A DNA stretch of 64,000 nt from Methylomonas sp. ZR1 (GTDB taxonomy: Bacteria; Pseudomonadota; Gammaproteobacteria; Methylococcales; Methylomonadaceae): assembly GCF_013141865.1 (NCBI RefSeq), contig NZ_RCST01000001.1, positions 1,240,001 through 1,304,000 of the forward strand, written 5' to 3'. Below are positions 8,551 through 17,928 of the stretch, in pieces. The translations under genes were made by a program, and so were the position numbers. Each line of letters starts with the position of its first letter. Position 1 is the stretch's first letter. The notes under the pieces were generated by a model, which had not been told where the DNA came from, did no database searches, and worked only from the letters and a program-made list of their open reading frames with translations.

Positions 8551-11325
8551 ATGAATATGCCTGCCGCCAATTTTAGTATTGGTAACCTCGTTCGCGCTCG
8601 TGGTCGCGAGTGGGTGGTACAACCCGAATCTAAAGCCGACTGGTTACGACTACGGCCATTAGGTGGTGCGGATGATGAAATCATTGCCCTGATACCGGAG
8701 CTGGAATTTCAGCAGGTCGAACCGGCTACCTTTCCTTGGCCTGATCCCGAAAAACCAGGTAACCATGCGGCTGCATTATTGTTACGTGACGCCTTGCGCT
8801 TGAAATTACGTGCCGGTGGCGGCCCGTTTCGTTCCTTTGGCAATATCGCAGTCGAACCGCGAGCCTACCAACTGGTGCCCTTATTGATGGCTTTACGCCT
8901 GACCACCGTTCGGCTACTGATTGCCGATGACGTGGGTATTGGTAAAACTATCGAAGCAGGCTTGATCGTTCGCGAGTTGATGGATAGAGGCGAAATCAAC
9001 CGTCTAGCGGTACTGTGTCCACCTCACTTGGTTGATCAATGGCAAAGCGAATTGGCCGAACGCTTCAATTTGCAAGCAGTCGCGCTAACCTCGGCTAGTG
9101 CTGCTCGCATTGAGCGTGACTTGCCTCATGGTGTTAGCCTGTTTGACCATCATCATTGTGTTGTCGTGAGTTTGGATTACATCAAAAGCGAACGTCATCG
9201 CGAACATTTTCTAACCATCGCGCCGGAATGTGTCATTGTTGACGAAGCCCATACCTGCGCCAGTAGTGGTCAGGGTAAACAATTGCGCTTCGAGTTGTTG
9301 CAACGACTGGTTGCCGATGAAGAACGTCATTTGCTGCTGCTCACCGCCACGCCGCATTCCGGCGACGAAGCGGCTTTCTATAACTTGCTGTCTTTGCTTA
9401 ATCCCAAATTCGCTGAGCTACAACACAAAACATCCGCTAATGATCCGTTAAGACAAGAACTAGCTCGCCATTTCGTGCAGCGCCGCCGTAAAGACATAGA
9501 CGAATGGCACGATACGCGTGGATTTCCTAAGCGCATGACTACTGAAATCACTTATCAACTCAGTGGTGCTTGGGGGCAATTTTTCGATGACGTGCAAAGC
9601 TATTGCCGCGAGTTGGCGGAATCGGTGGAAGCAGCGGGCAACGGTAATGCCCGCCTGATCTGGTATGCCACACTTGCTCTGCTGCGCTGTGTCGCTTCAT
9701 CACCTGCGGCAGCGGTGAAGGCATTAAATACCCGTTTAGCCGGAGCGTTGGATAACGACAGTTGTCTGAGCGATGATCGCTTGTACGATGGTCAAGCCGA
9801 CAATTTGGCCGGTAGCGATTTGGAGCCACCCGCGCAATGGCAAGATGTCGGCAGATTGCAAGACCTGATCTCCCAAGCCGAAAGCCTGAGCGGTAAATCC
9901 GGTGACCCCAAGCTGGCGATACTTATCGAGCACATCAGACATCTACTCGAAGAAGGTTATCACCCCGTCGTATTTTGCCGTTACATCGCCACCGCTCATT
10001 ATGTGGCCGAACAACTGCGCAAACAGTTTCCCGCGATTACCGTGGAATCGGTAACCGGCGAATACACGCCGGAAGAACGTGAGCAACGCGTGCAAGCCAT
10101 GGAAGAGGCAGATCAACGCCTTCTGGTGGCAACCGATTGCTTGTCGGAAGGGATCAACTTGCAACATCTTTTTACCGCCGTAATCCATTACGACCTTGCT
10201 TGGAATCCAACCCGACACGAACAACGTGAGGGTCGCGTCGATCGATTTGGTCAGCAAGCGCCGCAAGTGCGCTGTTCAATGCTGTATGGCCAAGACAATC
10301 CGGTTGATGGATTTGTCTTGAATGTCATTCTGCGTAAAGCCGAGGCCATTAAACAAGAACTCGGCGTCTTGGTGCCAATGCCGGAAGACGAAACCCGCAT
10401 CAATCAAGCACTAGTCAAAGCCGCCTTGATGAGACGCGGTGAATCCAACAAAGCGCCCAAACAGTTCAGCCTGTTTGATTTCGGCGAAGCCGAAGAGCCA
10501 TTGAAGCCTTTGCAGGCCCAATGGCATGACGCACTGGAAAAAGCCAAAACCAACCGCACAGTGTTTGCTCAGCGCCGTATCCGCCCCGAAGAAGTCATGC
10601 CGGAGTGGGAAAAGCAGCAAGCCGCATTAGGCACCGAGGAAGATGTCAAACGCTTCGTGCAAACCGCTTGCGCCAGGCTGAATGCGCCGCTAGAAGTCGG
10701 TAAACGCAATAACTACAAACTGTTGCCGCAACACTTCCCAGAAATTTTCAAACAACGACTGGCTGACGAAGGCATTGAAAAGCCCTTACTGCTGAATTTT
10801 ACTGAATTGCACCGTAGCCATCCTGTCGTCACCTTGTTGGCGGAACATCTGCTGGAAGAAGCGCTGTTAGGTGAAAAGCCTTTGGCCGCCCGCTGTGCAG
10901 CCACCGTCACCGAAGCCGTTGATGTTGTCACGACGTTGTACTTGCTGCGCTTACGCCATCAACTCAGTTATGTGCGCCGTCGCCAACCCTATCAATTGAT
11001 GGCTGAAGAAACTGTGACTTTAGCGGTCCGCGGGCGCAGCCAACCTGAATGGCTGATCAATGAAAATGCCGCTGTTTTGCTCAAATGCCAGCCCAGCGGC
11101 AACTTGCCTGCTGAGGTGATGCAACGCGAAGTTAGGCAAGCCCTGGATTTCATCCAATCGCAATCAAGCCGAATCGAAGAGTTGGCTCAGCAACGTGCTG
11201 AAGCCTTGCTTTCAGATCATCGTCGCGTGCGCGAAGCGGCCCGCGATGTCGGGCAATACAATGTCAGTCCTTGTTTGCCAGTGGACATCATAGGCGTTTA
11301 TGTCCTGTTACCAGACGCCCTGTAA
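8551..11325 (+). CDS. SNF2-family helicase (DrmD-like)
   Basis: A 924-aa Swi2/Snf2 ATPase. Residues about 100-330 hold the first RecA lobe, with DVGIGKT (Walker A, about 126-132) and DEAH (near 231). LTATPHSG is motif III. The second lobe carries SEGINLQ and the arginine-finger motif VI QREGRVDRFGQ near 560. The C-terminal 300 residues are helical with no catalytic motif I recognise. Sequence style (WNPTRHEQREGRVDRFGQ) matches RapA/DrmD-type enzymes that move along duplex DNA. It lies 11 bp after the YprA helicase and 9 bp before the methylase, so it is surely the same transcript. In class 1 DISARM, a DrmD SNF2 helicase pairs with the adenine methylase DrmMI, and that gene order is kept here. 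Coupling of DNA scanning to restriction is inferred. Confidence 0.9.
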   Translation: MNMPAANFSIGNLVRARGREWVVQPESKADWLRLRPLGGADDEIIALIPELEFQQVEPATFPWPDPEKPGNHAAALLLRDALRLKLRAGGGPFRSFGNIAVEPRAYQLVPLLMALRLTTVRLLIADDVGIGKTIEAGLIVRELMDRGEINRLAVLCPPHLVDQWQSELAERFNLQAVALTSASAARIERDLPHGVSLFDHHHCVVVSLDYIKSERHREHFLTIAPECVIVDEAHTCASSGQGKQLRFELLQRLVADEERHLLLLTATPHSGDEAAFYNLLSLLNPKFAELQHKTSANDPLRQELARHFVQRRRKDIDEWHDTRGFPKRMTTEITYQLSGAWGQFFDDVQSYCRELAESVEAAGNGNARLIWYATLALLRCVASSPAAAVKALNTRLAGALDNDSCLSDDRLYDGQADNLAGSDLEPPAQWQDVGRLQDLISQAESLSGKSGDPKLAILIEHIRHLLEEGYHPVVFCRYIATAHYVAEQLRKQFPAITVESVTGEYTPEEREQRVQAMEEADQRLLVATDCLSEGINLQHLFTAVIHYDLAWNPTRHEQREGRVDRFGQQAPQVRCSMLYGQDNPVDGFVLNVILRKAEAIKQELGVLVPMPEDETRINQALVKAALMRRGESNKAPKQFSLFDFGEAEEPLKPLQAQWHDALEKAKTNRTVFAQRRIRPEEVMPEWEKQQAALGTEEDVKRFVQTACARLNAPLEVGKRNNYKLLPQHFPEIFKQRLADEGIEKPLLLNFTELHRSHPVVTLLAEHLLEEALLGEKPLAARCAATVTEAVDVVTTLYLLRLRHQLSYVRRRQPYQLMAEETVTLAVRGRSQPEWLINENAAVLLKCQPSGNLPAEVMQREVRQALDFIQSQSSRIEELAQQRAEALLSDHRRVREAARDVGQYNVSPCLPVDIIGVYVLLPDAL

Positions 11326-11334
11326 GGAAACATC

Positions 11335-14300
11335 ATGAAACGCGTCAGAAAAAACCATTCCACCATACTGAACCTGCCGACCTTGCGCTTGGAAGGCGGC
11401 CTATTCTTGCCCGATCAACTGGAAAAAGCCGCCCGTGGCCAAGCCTCACAGCAGTCCGAGGCCGACTACCGAATACCAGCCGGTCTAAAACTCAAAGACG
11501 AATACAGCCGCGCCTTCCAGATTGCTTCGGCGCAATGGAAACAATTTGCCCCCAATCTGGAACGCAAGGATATTGATCCAGCTCAGGTTACTGTCAAATT
11601 CGTAGGTGACTTGCTGCGCGATGCGTTGGCTTACCAACCCATCGACTTGGTCAGCGGCCTGACTGTCGGCGAACGCCAGTACCCGATCACCACGTTAGCG
11701 GGCAACAACATTCCTGTCGTTATCGCACCGCATACGCTCGGACTGGACGAACCCGATCCACGCTTTGCCATCATCGGCAGCGGTGCCCGTAAGAAAAGTG
11801 CATTTCAATTGGCGCAGGAATTCATTAACGCCAGTACCGACCATCTTTGGGCGATTGTAACCAACGGCAAGCAATGCCGTCTGTTGCGTGATGCCAATAC
11901 CCTGACACGCCCCAGCTTTTTGGAATTCGATCTGCAAGACATGCTGGACGGCCAGAATTTCGCCGAGTTCGAAATGGCTTGGCGTATTCTGCATGCCAGC
12001 CGCGCTGGAATTCATGCCGAATGCATTTGGGAAGCGTGGCGTGGCGAAGGCCAACGTGAAGGCACCCGTGTAAGGGATGGTTTGCGCCAAGGTGTGACGG
12101 ACGCCTTGCTCCAGCTTGGCAATGGCTTCATTCAACACCCAGCCAACGAAAAGCTACGCCTGGATTTACACGAAGGCCGTTTGAGCAAAGACGACTATTT
12201 CCAGCAATTGTTGCGTTTGGTCTATCGGTTTATCTTCCTGTTCACGGTCGAAGAACGGGGCGTCTTGCATACCGACGACGAGACACCCGCCGCCATAGCC
12301 GCCCGTAAAGCCTATGCCGAAGGTTACGCGCTGGCCCGTTTGCGTACCCGTTGTTTGCGCCGCCATGCCCGCAATCCATTCGACGACCAATGGCAATCGC
12401 TACGTATCGTTTTCCGCAGCTTGGCTCATGGCGAACCGCGTCTGGCATTACCGGCGTTGGGCGGTTTGTTTGCCGTCAGCCAATGCACCGATCTGGATAC
12501 CGCCAGCTTGAGCAACGCCAGTTTGTTGGATGCCGTCAAACAATTGCGCTGGTCGAATGTCAGCGGCAATTTGGCACCGGTCGATTACCGCAACATGGGT
12601 ACCGAAGAACTGGGTTCGGTCTATGAAAGCCTGTTGGAACTGGTAGCGGAAATCGATATTCCCGCCCGTCAGTTCGGTTTTGTCGGCTTGACCAGCGAAG
12701 GCAGCACCCAAGGCAACGCCCGCAAAACCACCGGTAGTTATTACACGCCGGACAGTTTGGTACAAGAGCTGATCAAATCCGCGCTCGATCCGATCATCGA
12801 AGATCGTTTAGCCAATAACCCCGACAATCCAACCGAAGCCTTGCTCAGCATCAAGGTCATCGATCCCGCTTGCGGCAGCGGCCATTTTCTGTTGGCCGCT
12901 GCACGCCGTCTGGCCGAACGCTTGGCGGCTTTGCGCGCGCCGGAAGGTGCGGTCAGGCCGCAAGATTACCGCCATGCACTACGCGAAGTCATCAGCAAAT
13001 GTATCTTCGGCGTCGACCGTAACCCAATGGCCATTGAGCTGGCTCGCACCGCGTTGTGGTTGGAAGGCTTCGAAGAAGGCTTGGCGCTGTCGTTTTTGGA
13101 TCACCATCTGATCTGCGGCGATGCGCTGATCGGCTTGACCGACCTCAAGCAACTGCAATCCGGCATACCCGATGCGGCCTTCAAACCTTTGTCCGGCGAC
13201 GACAAAGCCGTTTGTAAAGACATCGCCAAAGCCAATAAAGAAGCGCTGAAAGCCTTCAGCAAGCTAAAAAATAACCAAAATCTGGACATTGCCATCGACG
13301 ATGCCGCTGGTTTATCGGAGTTGGAAGCTTTGGAAAATTTGCCTGATTCGACACCGGCGCAAGCGGCCATCAAGGAAGCAGCCTACCGCGAGTTTTTGCA
13401 GCATGCCAAAGAACATAAGCTCGGCCATGCCGCCGATTTATTGATCGGCGCATTTCTGACACCGAAATCTGACGAGCAGGCAAAAATCTCCACGCCGACC
13501 AGCCAAAACCTGTATCTGGAACTGTATACCGACCAATCTGCCGGTGACCTGCATGGGGTTTATCAAACCGAACGTTTGGCAACTGCCCGACAGCTCTGCG
13601 CGGAAGCGCGGGTATTGCATTGGCCATTGATCTTCCCGCAAGTGTTCGCCAAGGGCGGTTTCGATTGCGTGCTGGGTAATCCGCCGTGGGAGCGGATCAA
13701 GCTGCAAGAGGAAGAGTTTTTCGCTACCCGTAATAGGTATGTCGCGGAAGCCAAAAATAAAGCTGAACGCTCGCAACGCATCGACTGGTTGGCTCAGGGC
13801 ATTTTGGCGCAGCAGCTATATCCCGAACTACAACAAGCGCTGCATGAGTGCGAAGCCGAGCGGCGTTTATACCAGGAGTTTATCAACGCCCGCCGTACTG
13901 CCGAGGCCGCCAGCATTTTTGCGCATGTCAAAGGCGACGATGGCGGACGCTATCCGTTGACCGGCGTGGGTGACGTGAATACCTATGCTTTGTTTGCCGA
14001 AACCATTACCCAGATTACATCAGAAAAGGGTCGCGCCGGATTCATTGTGCCCACCGGAATTGCGACCGACGACTCCACCAAAGCCTTTTTCTCAAGAATG
14101 ATTGAGACAGGCAGATTGTTCGAACTGCTGGCGTTTGAAAATGAAGAATTCATTTTTCCAGCAGTCCATCATTCTTTCCGATTCTGCTTACTGGTCATTG
14201 CGGGACAAAATCAAATTGAAACTGCCAATTTTGCATTTTTCGCCCGTCAGCCATCACAAATCCATGATGAACGCCGCCGCTTCCAACTATCCCGCAGTGA

Positions 14301-15816
14301 TTTTGCCAATATCAACCCAAATACATTGACTTGTCCTGTATTTCGATCTCGAATGGATGCTGAATTAACGCGCAAGATTTACCAGCGCGTGCCGGTGTTG
14401 ATCCGCGAAGCGCGCGGCAAAAGGTCGGAGTTGAATCCATGGGGCATTCGTTTCATGACGATGTTTCATATGTCTGGCGATAGCCATTTGTTTGCCGACA
14501 CCTTAGACGACAACAAATTGCCCTTGTACGAAGCCAAGATGATTCACCAGTTTGATCATCGCTGGGCGAGTTATCGGGTTGAGGATGGAATGGATGTTTC
14601 GGGCGATGTCAGTCTGGCTGAAAAACAAGACCCTGATTTTTCAGTGATGCCGCGTTACTGGGTGGACAAGGCGGAAGTCGATCTGCGTTTGCGGGATAAA
14701 GGATGGGGGTGTAACTGGTTAATGGGTTGGCGAAATATTGCCAGAAGCACTGACGAGCGCACATTCATATCTTCGGTAATGCCAAAGTATGCTGTGGGTC
14801 ATTCTATGCCTTTATGGTTATTGTCCGAGTCTCCCAATAAGGCAACCGCATTTTTAGCAAATATGACCGCACTAGTTTTTGATTATGTTGTCAGACAAAA
14901 ATTGGGTGGCACAAACATGACATTTGGGTATTACAAGCAGATACCAGCAATACCCCCCGATTTCTACACCGAAACAGACCTCAACTTCATAGTACCCCGC
15001 GTCCTGGAACTGACCTACACCGCCCACGACCTGCAATCCTGGGCTAAAGACCTCGGCTACGACGGCTCGCCATTTACTTTCGATCCCGAACGCCGCGCGG
15101 GGCTTCGAGCCGAACTCGACGCCTGGTACGCCAAAGCCTATGGCATGACCCGCGACGAACTGCGCTACATCCTCGACCCCGCCGACATCATGGGCGACGA
15201 CTACCCATCCGAAACCTTCCGCGTACTCAAAAACAACGAACTCAAACAATTCGGCGAATACCGTACTCAACGTTTGGTACTCGCTGTATTCGACCGAATG
15301 GCCGAGGCGGAAGCAAAAGGCATTGTTTACCAAAGTCCCTTACTACCATTGCCGGGCCAACATTTAGCGGACAGTTACTCGCCGCAAGGCATTATTCGTG
15401 ATCGAACCGATGCCACACTGGCAGGCTTGTTGTTAGCCATGATTCGGGAAAAGGAATCGGTTTTGCAGCGACAACTCGATTTGGCTATGCTGATGACTTC
15501 TCGTCGTTCAATGATCGATCAGTTTGCCGTTCCGGCGCAAAACTTGTTGACGCGTCTGCACGAAAGTGGCGTTTTCGAATCCGAACGATTGGAACGCATT
15601 CATCCATTATTGGGTTATTTTGAAGAGATCGGAGCCATCAAAATGGATCGCAATGGTTTGATAAGCTTACAATCCAATTCGGCACCGGAAGGCGTAATAA
15701 TCGAAACCGACACGCCACTGCTGGCACAAACTTTGTTAAAAGCTGCCGATGAAAAGTTAAATCGACCAGACGCTTCCATATTGGGCGACGATCGATCATC
15801 AGCCAAATTTGGCTAG
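11335..15816 (+). CDS. Eco57I-type adenine-N6 DNA methyltransferase (DrmMI-like)
   Basis: This 1493-aa protein carries the amino-methyltransferase core: SAM motif I DPACGSGHFLL at about residue 511 and catalytic motif IV NPPW near 781, the NPPY/W signature of N6-adenine enzymes. The length fits DrmMI/PglX/Eco57I-class proteins, which combine methylase and target recognition regions. The C-terminal third should hold the recognition domain. Residues about 100-210 resemble the N-terminal HsdR-like fold (WAIVTNGKQCRLL), but I see no clear PD-ExK site, so cleavage by this protein is uncertain. The start is an ATG after an AAGGAAA ribosome site, 9 bp after the SNF2 gene. Family knowledge: the methylase marks self DNA and may also take part in restriction. 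The sequence motif it modifies cannot be read from the sequence. Confidence 0.88.
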   Translation: MKRVRKNHSTILNLPTLRLEGGLFLPDQLEKAARGQASQQSEADYRIPAGLKLKDEYSRAFQIASAQWKQFAPNLERKDIDPAQVTVKFVGDLLRDALAYQPIDLVSGLTVGERQYPITTLAGNNIPVVIAPHTLGLDEPDPRFAIIGSGARKKSAFQLAQEFINASTDHLWAIVTNGKQCRLLRDANTLTRPSFLEFDLQDMLDGQNFAEFEMAWRILHASRAGIHAECIWEAWRGEGQREGTRVRDGLRQGVTDALLQLGNGFIQHPANEKLRLDLHEGRLSKDDYFQQLLRLVYRFIFLFTVEERGVLHTDDETPAAIAARKAYAEGYALARLRTRCLRRHARNPFDDQWQSLRIVFRSLAHGEPRLALPALGGLFAVSQCTDLDTASLSNASLLDAVKQLRWSNVSGNLAPVDYRNMGTEELGSVYESLLELVAEIDIPARQFGFVGLTSEGSTQGNARKTTGSYYTPDSLVQELIKSALDPIIEDRLANNPDNPTEALLSIKVIDPACGSGHFLLAAARRLAERLAALRAPEGAVRPQDYRHALREVISKCIFGVDRNPMAIELARTALWLEGFEEGLALSFLDHHLICGDALIGLTDLKQLQSGIPDAAFKPLSGDDKAVCKDIAKANKEALKAFSKLKNNQNLDIAIDDAAGLSELEALENLPDSTPAQAAIKEAAYREFLQHAKEHKLGHAADLLIGAFLTPKSDEQAKISTPTSQNLYLELYTDQSAGDLHGVYQTERLATARQLCAEARVLHWPLIFPQVFAKGGFDCVLGNPPWERIKLQEEEFFATRNRYVAEAKNKAERSQRIDWLAQGILAQQLYPELQQALHECEAERRLYQEFINARRTAEAASIFAHVKGDDGGRYPLTGVGDVNTYALFAETITQITSEKGRAGFIVPTGIATDDSTKAFFSRMIETGRLFELLAFENEEFIFPAVHHSFRFCLLVIAGQNQIETANFAFFARQPSQIHDERRRFQLSRSDFANINPNTLTCPVFRSRMDAELTRKIYQRVPVLIREARGKRSELNPWGIRFMTMFHMSGDSHLFADTLDDNKLPLYEAKMIHQFDHRWASYRVEDGMDVSGDVSLAEKQDPDFSVMPRYWVDKAEVDLRLRDKGWGCNWLMGWRNIARSTDERTFISSVMPKYAVGHSMPLWLLSESPNKATAFLANMTALVFDYVVRQKLGGTNMTFGYYKQIPAIPPDFYTETDLNFIVPRVLELTYTAHDLQSWAKDLGYDGSPFTFDPERRAGLRAELDAWYAKAYGMTRDELRYILDPADIMGDDYPSETFRVLKNNELKQFGEYRTQRLVLAVFDRMAEAEAKGIVYQSPLLPLPGQHLADSYSPQGIIRDRTDATLAGLLLAMIREKESVLQRQLDLAMLMTSRRSMIDQFAVPAQNLLTRLHESGVFESERLERIHPLLGYFEEIGAIKMDRNGLISLQSNSAPEGVIIETDTPLLAQTLLKAADEKLNRPDASILGDDRSSAKFG

Positions 15817-15825
15817 GAAAACCGC

Positions 15826-17826
15826 ATGGAAGGGATCATAGATTACCTTTACGGACAACAAGCCAGTCCAAATCTGTGGATCGAACGCTTAGCTATTTTC
15901 AGCGAACCGAAAGCAGAGTGCAGTATTCGCTCGATTTCCTTTCGTCGTGGTTTGAATCTGATTTGGGCGCATGAGCCAATTGCCGGCACGCATACCGGTG
16001 TCCATGCCGCAGGCCACGGCGTTGGCAAAACCTCGCTGTGCTTGTTGATTCGGTACTGCCTGGGCGATTATGCAAAATCGGTAATGACGCTTCGAGAAGA
16101 ACTCACCCGCGAGTTTCCGAACGGTGGCGTGGGTATGGTTGTTCATGTTGATGATCAGACCTACAGTATTTTCCGTTATTTCAATGCCTACAAAGAAGGC
16201 TTGGCTGAGGTCGGTAGCGATCTGGAATCTTTGATCGCTAACGGCAATGGCCAAACGTCTTACAAGGAATTCGAAGGTTTTTTGGCGACTGAAATGATGT
16301 CGAAAGTATCACCCAGCGCTATTCCCGAAACAGAACAAGCCATAGAATGGCGCCATCTGTTAGCTTGGCTGACGCGCGATCAAGGCGCCCGCTTCAAATC
16401 GTTTTTTGCTTGGCGAGAAGGCGAAGGCATCGGCTTTCAACGTGCCAGACAAGACCCGCCCATTGTGATGCGTGCAGTGTTGGGGCTACTAAATCAGGAA
16501 GAGTCGGAATTATTGGTTCGCATCCATTCGTTCGAACAAGAGTTGAAACGTTCGCAGCAAGAAACCGAACGCTTAAAACAAGAGCCAAACTTGATACGTC
16601 GCCGCATCGAGTCCGAATTACGAGCTTGGTTGCAAGTTGGCGATGACTTGCCACTACGTTCTGATGATCTATTCAAAGAATCGGTTGAAGACAAAGTCAA
16701 CGATGCTCGGCAAAAAGCTCAAGCGAGATTGGCCGAAGCGAATATTGAACTGAATCGCTCCAACGATCAATTATTCAAACTGCGTTTGGAATTGACCGAG
16801 TTAGAAAGGCAGTACCAACTTGCCGAGCAGGAATTTGACTTGTTCGATGAAGCAAAGGCACAGAATGATCGAACAGCCCAAAGGATCAGTAACCGCTGTG
16901 AAATTCTGCAAACGCGCTTAGGTACTTGCATAGAGGCGAATATTCCCTTCCAGAACTGCACCCATATCAAGGATGAAATCAAACAACTGCAAGGCACCAT
17001 CAGCCTGAAAGGCCATCGCGATAAAAAGCTACTCCAAGAAAACGAGAAATATTGGACTGAGCGAACCGATAACGCTTTGGCCGGCATGGAACTGCTCAAG
17101 CCTCAACTTGCGTCAATAAAAAGTCGGATTGATTCGCTGGAGCAAATTTCTTCGTCCAACCAAACCAGACGAGACACCGCGCTAATTGATGTAAATCGCG
17201 CTACCAGATTGTTAGAAGAATTGGAGCGATGGGAAAAAGTGTATGGTTCTCCAGAATCTGGTGAATCAATTCGCCAATCAGAGCAAAATACAAAAAAACT
17301 GATCGATCAAGTTGGTTTTGCCAGTGTACGACTCAAATTGAGCCAAGCAGAGCGTAGCAATCGTCAAAAACGTCTGGACGAACTGATGAATGCCTTGGTG
17401 CAACATCTGTTTTCCGATACCACTGCCGGTAGCTTTGTTATTCGTGACGAATATTTCCCGTTTCAACTATCGGTAAATGGCGGTGAAGCCTATTACGTTT
17501 TGGAAGTGTTACTCGGCGATTTAGCTTGTCTTCTGGACAGCACTGATTCAGGCAGCGCCTTTCCTGGCTTCCTAATTCATGACTGTCCAAGAGAAGCAGA
17601 CATGAGTCCTGTCCTTTATGAAAAGCTGCTTTCTTTGATGTTGCAAATAGAGCAGCAAGCCTATTCAGGCGAAATACCTTATCAGTACATTGTAACGACC
17701 ACATCTCCACCACCCGCCGAGTTAAGGAACGCTCCTTTCCTTCGCGAAACACTCGATCCTAGCACTGATGACGGTCTGTTATTTCGCAAACGGTTTAAAA
17801 TCGAACGGCAGAAAAATTTCTTTTAA
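15826..17826 (+). CDS. DUF2326-type SMC/ABC-like ATPase
   Basis: A 666-aa protein with a Walker A, GHGVGKTS, near residue 64 set in an N-terminal ATPase half-domain that begins with a strand reading ISFRRGLNLIW. The middle (about 230-500) is rich in E, Q, R, L and K heptads and should form a long coiled coil like Rad50/SMC proteins. The C-terminal half returns with a Walker-B-like FLIHDCPREAD. This arrangement matches DUF2326 ATPases, known from multi-gene conflict systems. It begins 9 bp after the methylase, so it belongs to the operon. A likely role is sensing or bridging DNA for the helicases, but that is inference. A C-terminal REase or HTH is not visible; the nuclease may be supplied by the HNH gene that follows. 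Confidence 0.85.
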   Translation: MEGIIDYLYGQQASPNLWIERLAIFSEPKAECSIRSISFRRGLNLIWAHEPIAGTHTGVHAAGHGVGKTSLCLLIRYCLGDYAKSVMTLREELTREFPNGGVGMVVHVDDQTYSIFRYFNAYKEGLAEVGSDLESLIANGNGQTSYKEFEGFLATEMMSKVSPSAIPETEQAIEWRHLLAWLTRDQGARFKSFFAWREGEGIGFQRARQDPPIVMRAVLGLLNQEESELLVRIHSFEQELKRSQQETERLKQEPNLIRRRIESELRAWLQVGDDLPLRSDDLFKESVEDKVNDARQKAQARLAEANIELNRSNDQLFKLRLELTELERQYQLAEQEFDLFDEAKAQNDRTAQRISNRCEILQTRLGTCIEANIPFQNCTHIKDEIKQLQGTISLKGHRDKKLLQENEKYWTERTDNALAGMELLKPQLASIKSRIDSLEQISSSNQTRRDTALIDVNRATRLLEELERWEKVYGSPESGESIRQSEQNTKKLIDQVGFASVRLKLSQAERSNRQKRLDELMNALVQHLFSDTTAGSFVIRDEYFPFQLSVNGGEAYYVLEVLLGDLACLLDSTDSGSAFPGFLIHDCPREADMSPVLYEKLLSLMLQIEQQAYSGEIPYQYIVTTTSPPPAELRNAPFLRETLDPSTDDGLLFRKRFKIERQKNFF

Positions 17827-17928
17827 ACCGGCTCGCTGTTATTTATAAATCATTCGCCTCTAAATTGAATTTGAATTTGTTTTCCGTCGTGTAGACCGAT
17901 GCGATTATTTTGATCAAAAATCACCGTA

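Noticed and set aside
3248..17826. A complete standard DISARM class 1 system
   Set aside because: The DrmC PLD protein is absent and DrmA and DrmB-like parts are fused, so the operon is described as DISARM-related instead.
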